Translations under genes and position numbers: made by a program
Shown: positions 1-11,000 of the stretch, piece by piece
Numbering within the stretch: position 1 is the stretch's first letter
How the letters are laid out: each line of letters opens with the position of its first letter
DNA from: Closterium sp. Naga37s-1
Lineage: Eukaryota; Streptophyta; Zygnematophyceae; Desmidiales; Closteriaceae
Length of the DNA stretch: 64,000 nucleotides
Reading direction: 5' to 3'
Assembly (NCBI GenBank): GCA_947471745.1
Contig: CANJKZ010000080.1
Location: 1,533,501 to 1,597,500, forward strand
The notes under the pieces: model-generated
What the model saw: only the letters and a program-made list of their open reading frames with translations
Databases searched by the model: none
Told to the model about the DNA's origin: nothing

Positions 1-1
1 C

Positions 2-640
2 GAGGAGCAGACAGGGCGCACCCCGAAGACACCGGTCTCGGTCGACGCCTACGCCGAGCTCACCTTCGACGACGAGGAGGCACAGGAGCGACAGGAGGAG
101 GAGTTCCGGCAAAAGGTCAGCTCGTTGCAGTTCGCGGCGACGACGACAAGGCCGGATATCGCCTTCGCCTGCAGCAAGCTGGGGAGCGGCCTCACAGTGA
201 GGAGCGACCAGCACTGGCGCGAGGTCGACCGCTATCTCGCCTACCTCGCCAACACGCGTGACACCGCCCTGGAGTTCGGCGGTGGACCTGAGTCGCTGGA
301 GCTGGTCGGCTACGTGGACGCCGACGACGCCGGTGACAAGCAGAACAGGACGAGCACTGGCGGCTATGTGTTCGTCTACGGAGGGGCCGCAGTCTCCTGG
401 TCGAGCCAGCGCATCAAGTGCGCGACGTTGTCGTCGACCGAGTCGGAGTACGTGGCGGCCACGAAGCCGGCAAGGAGGGACGCCGACTTCGCTTCCTCCT
501 CGCAGAATTCCAGCAGCTGGATGCTGGGAAGCCGACTGTCCTTCGGGTGGACAACAAGTCGGCCATCACAGTCGCCGAGGGCATGGGGTTGACGGGAAAC
601 CTCAAGCACATGGAGCGGCGACAGGCCTGGCTGCAGCACA
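2..640 (+). pseudogene. Copia RT/RNase H C-terminal fragment, distinct family
   Basis: Remnant of a Ty1/copia polyprotein, open from the window edge. It shows the end of reverse transcriptase (TTRPDIAFACSKL) and the RNase H core: GYVDADDAGD (first Asp), SSTESEYVAA (Glu) and, after a frameshift near 465-480, LRVDNKSAI. The frameshift moves the reading from the frame starting at 125 to the frame holding the 418-702 ORF. Homology stops near 640, where the sequence switches without a gap into the middle of a gag gene of another copia family. The residues differ clearly from the RNase H of the other elements here (YVDNKA..AL, SSCEAEIYA), so this is a separate lineage. Not functional. Confidence 0.8.
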
Positions 641-644
641 TGGT

Positions 645-1460
645 GAGGCACTGTACACTGCTGTCGTTGCCCGCTACTCCTCACCTGCCTCTGCCGCGCT
701 AGGCCGTCTCTCACTCCCCTACCTGTTCCCCGACCTGTCCTCTTTCCACACAGTCGCTGACCTCATCACGCACCTCCGTACTAGTGAGGCCCGCTTCCGT
801 GCCGCTATGCCCGATGAGTTTCTTGCCACGAACCCCCCCCCGCTCTGGCTCACTCTCTACCACCTAGTTACCCGCCTCCCTGACACTCTGCGTGCAGTCA
901 GGGATCACTTCCTAGCTCGCTGCCCCACTGAGCTCACCATTGCCCTCCTCGAGAAGGAACTACTTGCAGCTGAGGCTAGCATAGTCGCTGTAGGTGCCTC
1001 TCGTGGCGACCCCCGCACCCCTTTCTTTGAGGGGTGTTCCCCTTCCCCCCTTCTTCCCTCTGTAGCCTCTGCTTCTGCTGTCGACCTCCTTGGTGCTGAG
1101 AAGGTCGGGACTGCGTCTGCTTCGAGCTGGCGCCGCAGCGGCAAGGGCAAAGGGGGCAAGGGAGGCGGAGGTGACGGCGGGGGAGGCGGTGGTGGGGGCG
1201 GTGGCGGCGGTGGGGGTGGTGGTGGGGCTGGAGGGACTAGTGGCAGCGGTGGGGGTGGTGGCGGCAGCGGCGGGGGAGGTGGCAGGGGCGGGGGCGGTGG
1301 TGGGGGCGGCGGTGGACGCGGCGGCGGCAGGGGAGGGGGTGGTCGAGGAGGTGGCGGCGGCGGTGGTGGTCGTGGAGGCGCTGGCAGTGGCCAGAGCCAG
1401 CAGCACACTCCGTCGCCCCAGGAGCCCCGTGAGTGGTACTCTCAGCACGGGGGGGGGGGG
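645..1460 (+). pseudogene. Copia-1 gag, 5' truncated
   Basis: Capsid-like part of gag. It aligns with the Copia-4 gag: YTAVVARYSS, then HTVADLITHLRTS and GDPRTPFFEGCSPSPLLPS. About 75 residues of glycine-rich sequence follow (1165-1385), with Arg-Gly-Gly steps that suggest RNA binding. There is no start codon of its own; the left end is a recombination junction. The frame is lost at a run of 13 G at 1449-1461: the protein continues one frame over as the ORF beginning at 1433. The zinc-finger-like segment C-X13-C-X3-H-X4-C lies just beyond the shift at about 1472-1545. Confidence 0.82.
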
Positions 1461-3354
1461 GTGGCCTTAGCTGCACGTACGTCATCCGCACTGGTGACCG
1501 CACTGGTCAGACGTGTGGGAGGGCGCACACCGCGCAGCGCTGCTTCTCCCGCCTCGACGACGCTTGGCGTACTCAGTTCCCTGATGCCACTGAGATGCCC
1601 CGCTGGGCTGACCTGATGAAGAAAAACTTTGATATCTATGCTCTAGACTTTGATGCTATTCTCACTGCCATGTATGTGTTGTCTACTAGTGGAGAGGGTG
1701 CTCAGTACGTGCGTGTTCCGCCCGACCCGGGCATTCGGACCAGTGAGGCTGCCGCTCTAGGTGCTAGCGTGTCTGCTGCCCCAGGTGCTGGTGAGGCTGC
1801 TGCTCTAGGTGCTAGTGAGTCTGCGCCCCCTGGTACTGAGTCGACTGAGGCACTGCACACCTTCACACTGGACTCAGGTGCTTCTCGCTGTTTCTTTCGT
1901 GACCGCACTGCCCTTGAGCAGCTTGCTCGGCCAGTTGCTGTCTCCCTCGCTGACCCCTCTGGGGGTCCGGTCATTGCGACCTCCTCCACTGTCCTTCCTT
2001 GTCCTGCTGTCCCGTCGGGCACACTGTCAGGCCTCCACCTCCCCTCGTTCTCTACGAACTTGGTGGCGGGTTGTGCGCTCCAGGACGGGGGTGTTCACCA
2101 GTTCACCCCTGCCTACGAGCGCGTGACACACTGCACGTGTGCTCGGACGGGCCGTCACCTGGCTACCTTCACTCGGCAGCCGGGGTCATACCTGTACACA
2201 CTGACCACTGAGTCCCCTCAGGTAGCTGCGTCTGCGTCTGCGTCAGGTCAGCTGTCGCCCCCCTGCTCGTGTCGCTCTCTGGCGCACGAGACCGTCCTTT
2301 GGCACCACCGACTTGGTCACCCGTCTGTGCAGCGCCTTCGTGCCATGCACAAACGGTACCTTGTCTCTGGTCTTCCCAGGGTTCTCCCTCCCCTCCCACC
2401 CTCACCTGCTCCTCCCTGTCTTCCCTGTGTCGAGGGGCGGCAGCGCGCCGCTCCTCACTCCTCCTCGTTTCCCCCGACGACTGCTCCCTTGCAGACGCTC
2501 CACATGGACGTGTTGGGCCCAGCCCGCGTCCGTGGTCAGGGTCAGGAGAGGTACTTCCTGATAGTTGTTGACGACTACTCGCGCTACACCACGGTCTTCC
2601 CCTTGCGCACCAAGGGTGAGGTCCCTGATGTTTTGATCCCTTGGATCCGCGCTTCTCGTCTCCAGCTCAGCGAGCGTTTCCACTCGGACTTTCCTGTCCT
2701 GCGCTTGCACTCTGACAGAGGTGGTGAGTTCTCCTCCGACCTCTTGGCAGCCTACTGTGCGGAGCACGGCATTGAGCGGTCGTTCACGCTTCCGGCCTCT
2801 CCACAGCAGAATGGGGTTGCTGAGCGCCGCATTGGCTTGGTCATGGAGGTCGCTCGTACCTCCTTGATCCATGCGGCTGCCCCCCACTTTCTGTGGACGT
2901 TTGCGGTCCGATACGCTGCGCATCAGCTCAACCTCTGGCCCCGTGTCTCCTTGCCGGAGACTTCCCCGACACTGCGTTGGACGGGAGAGGTTGGCGATGC
3001 GTCGCGTTTTCGGGTCTGGGGATCTCGAGCTTTTGTTCGCGATACGTCCGCGGAGAAGCTCTCCTCCCGCGCTGTTCCTTGTGTCTTCCTTGGCTTTGCC
3101 CCGGACGCGTCTGGTTGGCAGTTTTACCACGCCACCTCGCGCCGTGTCCTGCCCTCTCAGGACGTCACTTTTGACGAGTCCGTGCCCTACTACCGCCTCT
3201 TCCCCTACCGCACTGCCCCGCTCCCCCCCCCGCCTCTCTTCCTCGCGCCAGGTGCTGCTGTGGTAGACCCCCTCCCCCCTCAGGGTGCCGCTCCCTCAGG
3301 TGTGTCCCGGGTAGACCCGGTTGAGCCTGTCGAGGTAGTTGTCGACTCTCGTCC

Positions 3355-3560
3355 TGCTAGGGGTGCTGAGCCTGAGCGTGCGGAGCCTGGGGGTGCGGAG
3401 CCTGGGGGTGCGGAGCCTGGGGTTGCGGAGTCTGGGGGTGCTGAGCCTGGGGGTGCGGAGCCTGCGGGTGCTGAGTCTGGGGGTGCTGAGTCTGGGGGTG
3501 CTGAGTCTGGGGGTGCTGAGTCTGGAGGTGCTGAGCCTGGGAGTGCTACACCTGGAGGAG
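3355..3560 (+). repeat. 15-bp coding repeat in the INT-RT linker (Gly-Ala-Glu-Pro/Ser-Gly)
   Basis: About 13 tandem copies of a 15-bp unit GGGGGTGCTGAGCCT and close variants, in frame, encoding GAEPG/GAESG. A related array of the same unit occurs at 57800-58040 in Copia-4. It sits between integrase and RT, where no conserved domain is expected. Confidence 0.85.
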
Positions 3561-3759
3561 CTCTCTCCTCACAGCAGCTGCGTGAGTGGTACTTACAGTA
3601 TTGCAGCCTCAGGAGAGGTGCCTCTGGAGCTAGGAGTGCTGCTGGAGCTGGTGCTAGTGCTTCCCCTCCTAGGCGGGAATTGCCCTCTCCCCAGCGGCTC
3701 CGAGAGTGGTACGTGCGGCGCTGCAGTCTCCGGAGTGGCGCTCCTAGTGTCGCGGACCC

Positions 3760-4140
3760 TGGTGCTGGAGGTGCTGCTGCTGCTGGCGGTGCTGGTGGTG
3801 CTGCTGGAGGTACTGCTGGTGCTGGTGGTACTGCTGGTGCTGCTGGAGCTGCTGGAGGTACTTCTGGTGCTGGGGCTGCTGGAGCTGCTGCTGGTGCTGC
3901 GGACCCGGGCGTTGGAGCTGCTGCTGGTGCTGCGGACCCTGGAGTTGGAGCTGCTGCTGGTGCTGCGGACCTGGGCGTTGGAGCTGCTGCTGGTGCTGCG
4001 GACCCTAGAGTTGGAGCTGCTGCTGGTGCTGCCGACCCTGGAGTTGGAGCTGCTGCTGGAGCTGAGGACCCTGGAGTTGGAGCTGCTGCTGGTGCTGCGG
4101 ACCCGGGAGCTGGTGCTGCTGGTGTAGCTGGAGACCCTGG
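3760..4140 (+). repeat. GCTGCTG-rich coding repeats in the linker (GAAAGAADPGV units)
   Basis: The left part is irregular Gly-Ala repeats. From about 3885 there are six to seven tandem 42-bp units, each encoding 14 residues ending DPGVGAA. All copies stay in frame. A comparable Ala/Gly/Thr-rich stretch is present at 58190-58440 in Copia-4 but with a different unit, so the repeat has turned over since the two copies diverged. Confidence 0.8.
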
Positions 4141-6711
4141 AGCTGAGGGTACTGGTGGTGCCTCTGCTGGTTCTGGAGGCGCTGCGCGGCCGCGACCGTA
4201 CTTCGTTCCGCTCCTTCAGCAGGTTCTTGGTCAGCCGCCTCCCCGTAGTCCTGCTCCCTCCTTAGAGTGTTCTCCGCCTGTCCAGTCGCAGTCACAGTTA
4301 CCGCCTGCCTCGCCACTCCCTGGTCCTTCTCCTTACACTGGTCCGACTGGAGGTCTTACAGAGCGTCGTGAGCCTGAGTCTCGTCCTGCGTCGCCCGAGT
4401 CTCGTCGTGCGTCGCCTGTTCGTGCTGCTCACACTGGTCGTCGTGTTCCGCGTCAGCGTCCTCCTGCTGTCCCAGGCACTCACCAGATGGCGCTTCGTCC
4501 TTCCACTGCTCCTCAGCGTGTCCCTCTGCCGTCTCCTCCTGCGTCTTCTCTTCCTGCTCTTGCTGACCCGGAGTCTGACTCCCTTCGTGCTGCCAGTCCT
4601 ACTGTCACGCGTCTCCTCGCCACAGTTGTCACTGACCCTTCCTTTGAGTCCTCTGCTGCGTCTGCTCTAGTCGCTGAGTTAGTTGACTTTGCTACCGCTT
4701 GTCGTCTAGACTACGCCGCTAGCCTTGTCGCTGAGTCTGAGTCTGAGTCTGTCTGTCCTCCGTCCGTCCGGGGTGAGTGTGCTCTTGGCACGGACGTCCT
4801 TGAGGACAGGCAGGAGGAGTTTGAGTGCTTTGCCGCTGCTTTACCTCATCTCGTGTCCATGCTGGTTGCCCCTGAGGGAGACCCGGATGCTCCAGACATC
4901 CCGACCCCGCGCTCTTACGCTGAGGCGATCGCGGGTGAGTACTCCTCTCAGTGGCAGACAGCCATGGACGCAGAGATGGCTTCTTGGAAATCCACAGGCA
5001 CCTACGTCGACGAGGTTCCCCCACCTGGGGCGAACATCGTCAGTGGCATGTGGATTTTCAGGGTGAAGCGGCCGCCGGGTTCTCCGCCTGTCTTCAAGGC
5101 GCGTTACGTTGCACGAGGCTTCAGTTAGCGAGAGGGAGTTGACTTCTTCCAAACCTTCTCCCCGACCCCGAAGATGACCACTCTTCGGGTTCTGCTGCAC
5201 GTCGCCGCTCAGCGTGACTACGAGCTCCACTCTCTTGACTTCAGCACAGCTTTCTTGCAGGGCAGCCTGCACGAGGAGATCTGGCTGCGCCGCCCACCTG
5301 GCTTCACTGGGTCGTTCCCTCCTGGTACCCTGTGGAGTCTCCGGCGGCCAGTCTATGGTCTCCGCCAGACGCCGCGTGAGTGGCACGACACTCTGAGGAC
5401 TACACTTGCGGCTCTTGGGTTCGCTCCTTCTACTGCTGACCCGTCGTTGTTTCTACGCACCGACACTTCACTGCCGCCGTTCTACATCCTCGTGTACGTC
5501 GACGACTTGGTCTTTGCCACTGCTGACACTACGGCACTCGCCCACGTGAAGTCGGAGCTGCAGAAGAGACACACGTGCACAGACTTGGGTGAACTGACAA
5601 GCTATCTTGGCTTGCGGATCACCCGGGACAGAGCACGGCGCACCATCACCTTGACTCAGTCACACATGGTGCAGCAGGTCCTTCAGCGCTTCCGCTTCAC
5701 GTACTCCTCGCCTCAGGCCACTCCTCTGCCTACCGGTCACTCGCTCTCAGCTCTGCCTTCGGATGAGTCCGTAGAGCCGAGTGGCCCGTATCCAGAGCTT
5801 GTGGGCTGCCTCATGTACCTGATGACCTGCACTCGACCTGACCTTGCATACCCTCTTAGCATCCTTGCACGCTATGTCGCTCCTGGTCGTCACCGGAAGG
5901 AGCACATGGATGCCGCTAAGAGGGTGTTGCGTTACTTGTGCAGTACGTCGGGCATGGGGCTAGTGCTTGGAGGACGAGACCGAGTTGTACTCACTGGGCA
6001 CTCAGACGCTTCTTGGGCTGACGACCAGGCTACTCAGCGGTCGTCTCAGGGTTACACCTTCAGCCTTGGCTCTGGTTCTGTTTCTTGGCGTTCTACACGC
6101 TCGTCTTCTGTTCTCAGCTCCAGTTGTGAGGCTGAGATCTACGCCACAGCCATGGCTGCACAGGAGTTACGCTGGCTCACCTACCTGCTGACCGACTTGG
6201 GAGAGCGGCCTCGTTCTCCTCCAGTGCTGTACGTCGACAACAAGGCTACCATTGCCTTGTGTGAGGAGCACAGACTGGAGCACAGAACGAAGCATATCGC
6301 TCTGCGGTACTTCCTTGCTCGAGAGCTGCAGCAGCGTGGTCAGCTTCGTCTGCGTTACGTGGCCACTCGGGCCAACACTGCTGATGTGTTCACCAAGGCG
6401 CTTCAGCCTTGTGACCATCAGCGTTTCTGTACTGTTCTAGGCCTTGTGCCTACTCTCCCTCACTTGCTCACTTCTTGACTCTGCTTGTACTGTGATCTCT
6501 ATATATATACCTGCATGCTTACACTTGCTAGGTTGTGATCACTGTACCTCTTGTTATATTATCAAACTGCATGTGAACTGGTCTTGTGACCGCTTGCTTG
6601 TGCTCGGAATTTGTGTGGTATCCTTGAGATCCACCCTGAGCTTGTTTTGCCTTGCTTTGTTTTGACTGGTCTTGTGACCCCTTGCTCTCCCCCACTTCGC
6701 CTATGGGGGTG

Positions 6712-6837
6712 TGTCAAACATTATATTTGTTATATTTGTGTAGGCTATAGTGGGTTAGCCTATAGGGGGTTCACAACTCTAGGGTTTCATATTTGTACTC
6801 TCACTTCTTTCTAGTTCAACACTTCTTCTTTCTGACA
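6712..6837 (+). repeat. Copia-1 LTR (126 bp), TGTCA...TGACA
   Basis: Starts TGTCAAAC directly after the purine tract and ends TTCTGACA, giving TG...CA ends. It shares blocks with the Copia-4 LTR (GGCTATAGTGGG, CTAGGGTTT, TTTGTAC). The next bases contain TGGTATCC, which resembles a primer-binding site, so this LTR may also have served as the 5' LTR of a tandem copy. Confidence 0.85.
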
Positions 6838-7514
6838 TGGTGGTATCCCGAGGTCGACGTGGCGGATCAGGTGGAGTCGTCAGCACGAGGGTGAATTGGT
6901 GTGTGCGTTGTGCAGGTGACGAGGCTCAGCAAGCCAATCATCTGCGAGCACCTTCGAAGCTGGTGCGCTACTGTTCTGCGAGTGCAACGCTGGCACGCCG
7001 TCGACCTGCAGCGTTGGCACGCCGTCGACTTTGCACTACTGGAACGCGGTCCTACAAGTCGTGCTGGAACGCGGTCGACCATGCTGCGCTGGCAGTCGAC
7101 CGACCTAAATGCTAACTTTGATGTATTCTTGTCTTGCCAACCTGATTGTACCATTGTTGTCAACTTTCTCTAGTGAAACTCTTGCCAACTTGCCTCGTGA
7201 ACCAGCAAGCAGTGTGTGCATTAGGAAAACGACTAAGGACCAACGAACGCAGAGATCACACTAGCACCCGTGCCTAGCCCGTAGTCTAGCTCCCGTTGTA
7301 GTAGTTATCTCCGCAACGAGCACTCGGTAGGACGTTAGGATGACATGCATTCAGAATGACGTGCATCCAACATTTCACGCATAATTCATGCACGATTTCA
7401 GTAATTCTTAAGTGGATAAAATCCTCTTGGCAAAATGCGTCAAGTTGGTCTCGTGCTCTTATGAAAACATTAGACGATAAGAGCACCACCTAAAAAGGCC
7501 TGTTTCATTATAAG
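6838..7514. other. Possible copia leader remnant, no gene seen
   Basis: Begins with TGGTGGTATCCCGAGG, primer-site-like, then a degenerate repeat of TGGCACGCCGTCGAC at about 6991-7030 and related GGAACGCGGTC copies to 7080. The rest to 7514 holds no supported coding sequence. I read it as the decayed leader of a tandem copia copy. Confidence 0.35.
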
Positions 7515-7776
7515 TGTAAGGATTTACAAATCCTTACTGAGGCACTCGTTAGCGAGGCCATCCCGAGGGTCACGTGACGAACCTGTTCGGCCTATTTCGT
7601 CGGCCGAACCACTCCCGAGTCGGCCTCCGCTCCAATCGCAACCATCACCGAGCCATCTTCGCCCTACCTCTTCGCCTAGCTTCCCCTGTTTAGGCCTCGT
7701 CACATATTCAGCAATTCTGTAGTTCAACATTCTCGTTATTCGTTTTACTGCGCACTCTGCAAGTTCATTCATAACA
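7515..7776 (+). repeat. Ty3/gypsy chromovirus LTR (262 bp)
   Basis: Starts TGTAAGGATTT and ends ATAACA; the first 22 bases are a near-palindrome (GTAAGGATTT, AC, AAATCCTTAC). Its last 100 bases match the 3' LTR of the chromovirus at 53385-53507 (ATTCTCGTTATTC, GCGCACTCTGCAAGTTCATT). Followed after two bases by a primer site, so it is a 5' LTR. Confidence 0.85.
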
Positions 7777-7778
7777 CC

Positions 7779-7790
7779 TGGTATCAGAGC
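7779..7790 (+). other. Primer-binding site TGGTATCAGAGC (initiator Met tRNA)
   Basis: Exact TGGTATCAGAGC two bases after the LTR end, the standard plant LTR-retrotransposon PBS complementary to the 3' end of initiator methionine tRNA. The same 12-mer occurs at 48422-48433. Confidence 0.9.
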
Positions 7791-8065
7791 TACTTTCCTA
7801 GCCTACCCCGCTTTTTAGAGTGTAATACCCCTCGGGGAGGGGGGACGAGGAAGGATGCCTTTGGGTCCAGGAGTTGCGTGCTAGCCGGCCAGGAGAACTA
7901 GTTGGTTGCTCTCGCGGCTATGTTTTTATGGGTACTCCTTTGGCACCGCCAGATCCTTGCCTCGAACGGTCGCGATCGACCGTGGCCTCCCTCCCCCCGG
8001 GCAACGGACAGCTGTAGCTATCGCGCCATACTTCATATCGAATCCACCCACATCACTGCCAAACA
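7791..8065 (+). other. Chromovirus leader remnant
   Basis: Sequence after the primer site (GAGCTACTTTCCTAGCC) resembles the leader at 48434 onward. No coding sequence is recognisable before it is cut by the reverse-strand Copia-2 near 8065. Confidence 0.45.
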
Positions 8066-8089
8066 AACAGCACCAAGGCCAGTTCGATA

Positions 8090-11000
8090 GTTCTATATGA
8101 TTTTCACATGCAATACAAGACACAAGAGTCAAAGCTACACTAAATGAGGAGCTATGTGAACAAGACCAATGCGAATAAAACATGTGGTGGTCACTATGCG
8201 AAAGAGCCTTGTTGAAGATGTCTGCAATGTTGGCCTCTGAGGCCACAAAGACCAAGCGTGCCTGGCCATGTCGCTGCAGCACTCGGAGCAGGAAGTACCA
8301 CTGCTCAATGTACTTCACTATGCTTATGGTTTAGGATCTCGATGGAGGAGGATTGTGGCCTTGTTGTCAGCGAACAAGGTCGCAGCAGAGCCAGGCCCCT
8401 CACTTAAGTGAGTGAGCAAGAAAGGTAACTAGCGGAGCTCCTGAGCAGCCATACCACCAGCGTAGATCTCGGCCTCAGCACTCGAGGAAGCCACAAACGA
8501 CGATCGCGTCGACCTCTAGGACACTGCCCCATAGCCTAGACTAAAGGAGTAGCCTTGAGTCGACCTGCGACTCTCCTCGTCGTCCGCCCACAACATGTTA
8601 GTGTGCCCGATAAGTCGCACTGGCTGGCTCCCTCCCAGCACAAGCCGCATGCCGGATGTGCTCATCAGGTACTTCGCTACTTTCTTAGCAGCCGTCCAGT
8701 GAACGAAATGGTGTCTCCTAGTCGCAACAAAGTGAGCAAGGATGCTGAGAGGATATGCGAGGTCTGTCCAGTCCAATTCATCAGATACATGAGGCAACCC
8801 ACAAGCTCTGCGTATAAAATAGGCTTATTCGGCTTATTGGGAACAAGAGTAGTAAGCCTATGGTCAACAGCAAGAGGAGTGGGCTGAGTGGAGGAGAACA
8901 AAAAGCTGAACCGCCGGAGGACCTACTGCTCCATGTGTGACTGAGTCTAAATAGTGGTGCATGCTATTGTGTCCCTAGTAATCTGCAATCCAAGACAGCT
9001 ACGCTACTCACCAAGATCAGTGCAAGTGTGTCCCTTCTGCAGTTCAGCCTTCACTGAAGCCAGAGCAACCCTGTCTCCAGTAACAAAGAGCCGGTCTGTA
9101 AACGAGGATGAGGGAAGGGGTCGAGGGAAGCAAGAGTGGTCCGCAGAATTTTGTGCCACTCATGAGGTGCATGGCGCAGACCGTAGACTGGTCGTCTCAG
9201 ACTCCACTGGGTCCCAGGCGGAGAAAGAGCCATTTAAGCTAGGAGACGGCGCAACCAAATCTGCTTGCGCAGACTTTCCTGGATAAATGCAGTAGAAAAG
9301 TCCAGCGAGTGCAGGTCGTAGCCAAGCAGTGCTGTGATGTGCAGCAGAACCAGAAGAGTAGTCAACTTCGAGGTGGAAGGGAAAGTCTGGAAGAAGTCTA
9401 CTTTCTCACGCTGGCTAAAGCCTCTCGCCACGTAGCGTGCCTTGAAGACATGCGAGGATCAAGGTAGCCGCTTTACTATGAATATCCACATGTCATCGAC
9501 TATGTTCGGCCCACGAGGGACTGCGTCGACGTAATTGCATGCGGATCTCCATGATGTCATCTCTGAGTCCATGGCTGCTATCCACTCGGAGGCCCACTGG
9601 CCCAAAAATGCCTCAGAGTAGGTGCAAGGAGTCTGGATGTTAGGATGTCAACAGCGTCGAGTTCTCCCTTTGGGGCTAGCAGCATGGCATAGAGGTGAGG
9701 AGTAGCGGCTGCAAGGAGCCCCACACCAGCACTAGCACTTCCCATAATAACACCCCCAGAACTAGCACCTCTAGCACCAGCACCTCCAGCGGCAGCACCC
9801 CCAAAACTAGCACCTCCAGTGCCAGGTCTCCCAGCTTTAGTCCCTCCAGTGCCAGCACCTCCATCACAAGTCCTCCGGCGTCGGGACCCTCAGAGTCCAC
9901 TACAGCCTGATGTGGTAGCACCAAAGGTTGCTACGATGACTGAGAGGACGACTTAGGGGAATGTGGTGAAGGAGACGACATAGGAGGGTCTACCTAGGGA
10001 GGATCGGTAGCGTGAGACACACCAGATGGGATAGGACGCTGGTTGGGTGGGACTACCAAAGGAGTAGGACCAGGAAGAGGAGCAGGAGTGAGGAAGAGCC
10101 GAGGGAGGGGGAACCGGGGTTTCTCGGTGGGGATGCCGTGCCTAAAGGGATACTGACTTTTCAAAAATGACGTCATGTGAGTCGAAGAACTGGTGGAAGG
10201 GTGGTAATAGAGACAGTCAGGGGCGTCAAGACACAAAACGCAGACGTGGCACTAGGGGACCTGGTCCCGAGGTTGACCGGTGAATCCTGTGGGCGCAAAA
10301 CACGAGGCCATAGGCTTTACTGATGTGCAGCGTAGCGAACCAGAAAGGGCCATTGAAAATGGGGCACACAGGTATGGACCATGGAGGTACGGCTGATCTC
10401 CATGACCAAGCCTATGTGGTGCTCAGGAACCCCATTTTGCTGTGTTGAGTCCAGGAGCGTGTAGGATTGGACGTGATAGAAATCAGCACGTTGGCCGAAG
10501 CAAAACTCATCCCCATGGTCGGAGTGTAAACGAAGCATAGGCATGCCACGCTAGACACGTTTGGCCACCATCCACGGGATCATAGCATTAGGCACATCGG
10601 CCTTCCGCTGCTGGGGAATCACTGTGGTACAGCGGGATAAGTCGTCCACAACCACCAGGAAGTAGCTCTCATGGCGCGGCTTGGAACCGAGGCACAGTGG
10701 CTGGCACAAGGGAGGAAGAATGAGGGGCGACGTGCTGCGAACGCTTGACGCAACGAGTGAACGGCAAAGCAAGCAAAGGAGGGAGCAAAGAAAGCAGAAA
10801 CGAGAGACGTGAGACAAGACCATGCCTAGCAATATGACGAAGACGCGGGAGTGCAGGATGACCCAGACGGTGGTGCCACAAGAGGGACGGGCGGGTGAGT
10901 GACCAATAGGAATACGACGCAGCAACCTGACTAGACGCATGCACTTGGGGGGGGGGGGGGGGGGGGGGGGAGGGGGGCAATATGCAGTATGAAAGACGTG

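Larger units (their letters stand above)
1433..6478 (+). pseudogene. Copia-1 pol (PR-INT-RT-RNase H) with one in-frame TAG
   Basis: Continues gag in a shifted frame. Domains in order: gag zinc-finger-like Cys/His cluster; aspartic protease LDSGAS (1868-1885); GAG-pre-integrase LWHHRLGHP (near 2297); integrase with catalytic MDVLGP, HSDRGGEF and QQNGVAERR (near 2504, 2707, 2804); a long Gly/Ala/Glu/Pro repeat linker (3355-4170); RT with LDFSTAFLQ and catalytic YVDDLVFA (near 5497); RNase H with HSDASWADD, SSCEAEIY, YVDNKA and ANTADVFTKAL. The amber codon at 5126-5128 stands where Copia-4 has CAG (Gln), inside ARGFSQ at the start of RT; the frame is open on both sides (1433-5128 and 5129-6478). 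The natural end is TGA. Likely inactive unless amber is read through. Confidence 0.92.
641..6837 (+). mobile_element. Copia-1, 5'-truncated Ty1/copia retrotransposon
   Basis: Order gag, protease, integrase, RT, RNase H, 3' LTR, which is the copia order. The 5' LTR, primer site, leader and about 90 gag codons are missing: homology with Copia-4 (53776-61071) starts inside gag near 645. The 3' end is intact, with a purine-rich tract ATGGGGGTG at 6703-6711 directly before the LTR. Coding capacity is broken by a G-run frameshift and one in-frame TAG, so it is non-autonomous. Amino-acid similarity to Copia-4 is high along the whole polyprotein. Confidence 0.9.

Noticed and set aside
905..1408. Proline-rich minus-strand ORF
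   Set aside because: Shadow of the Gly-rich gag tract.
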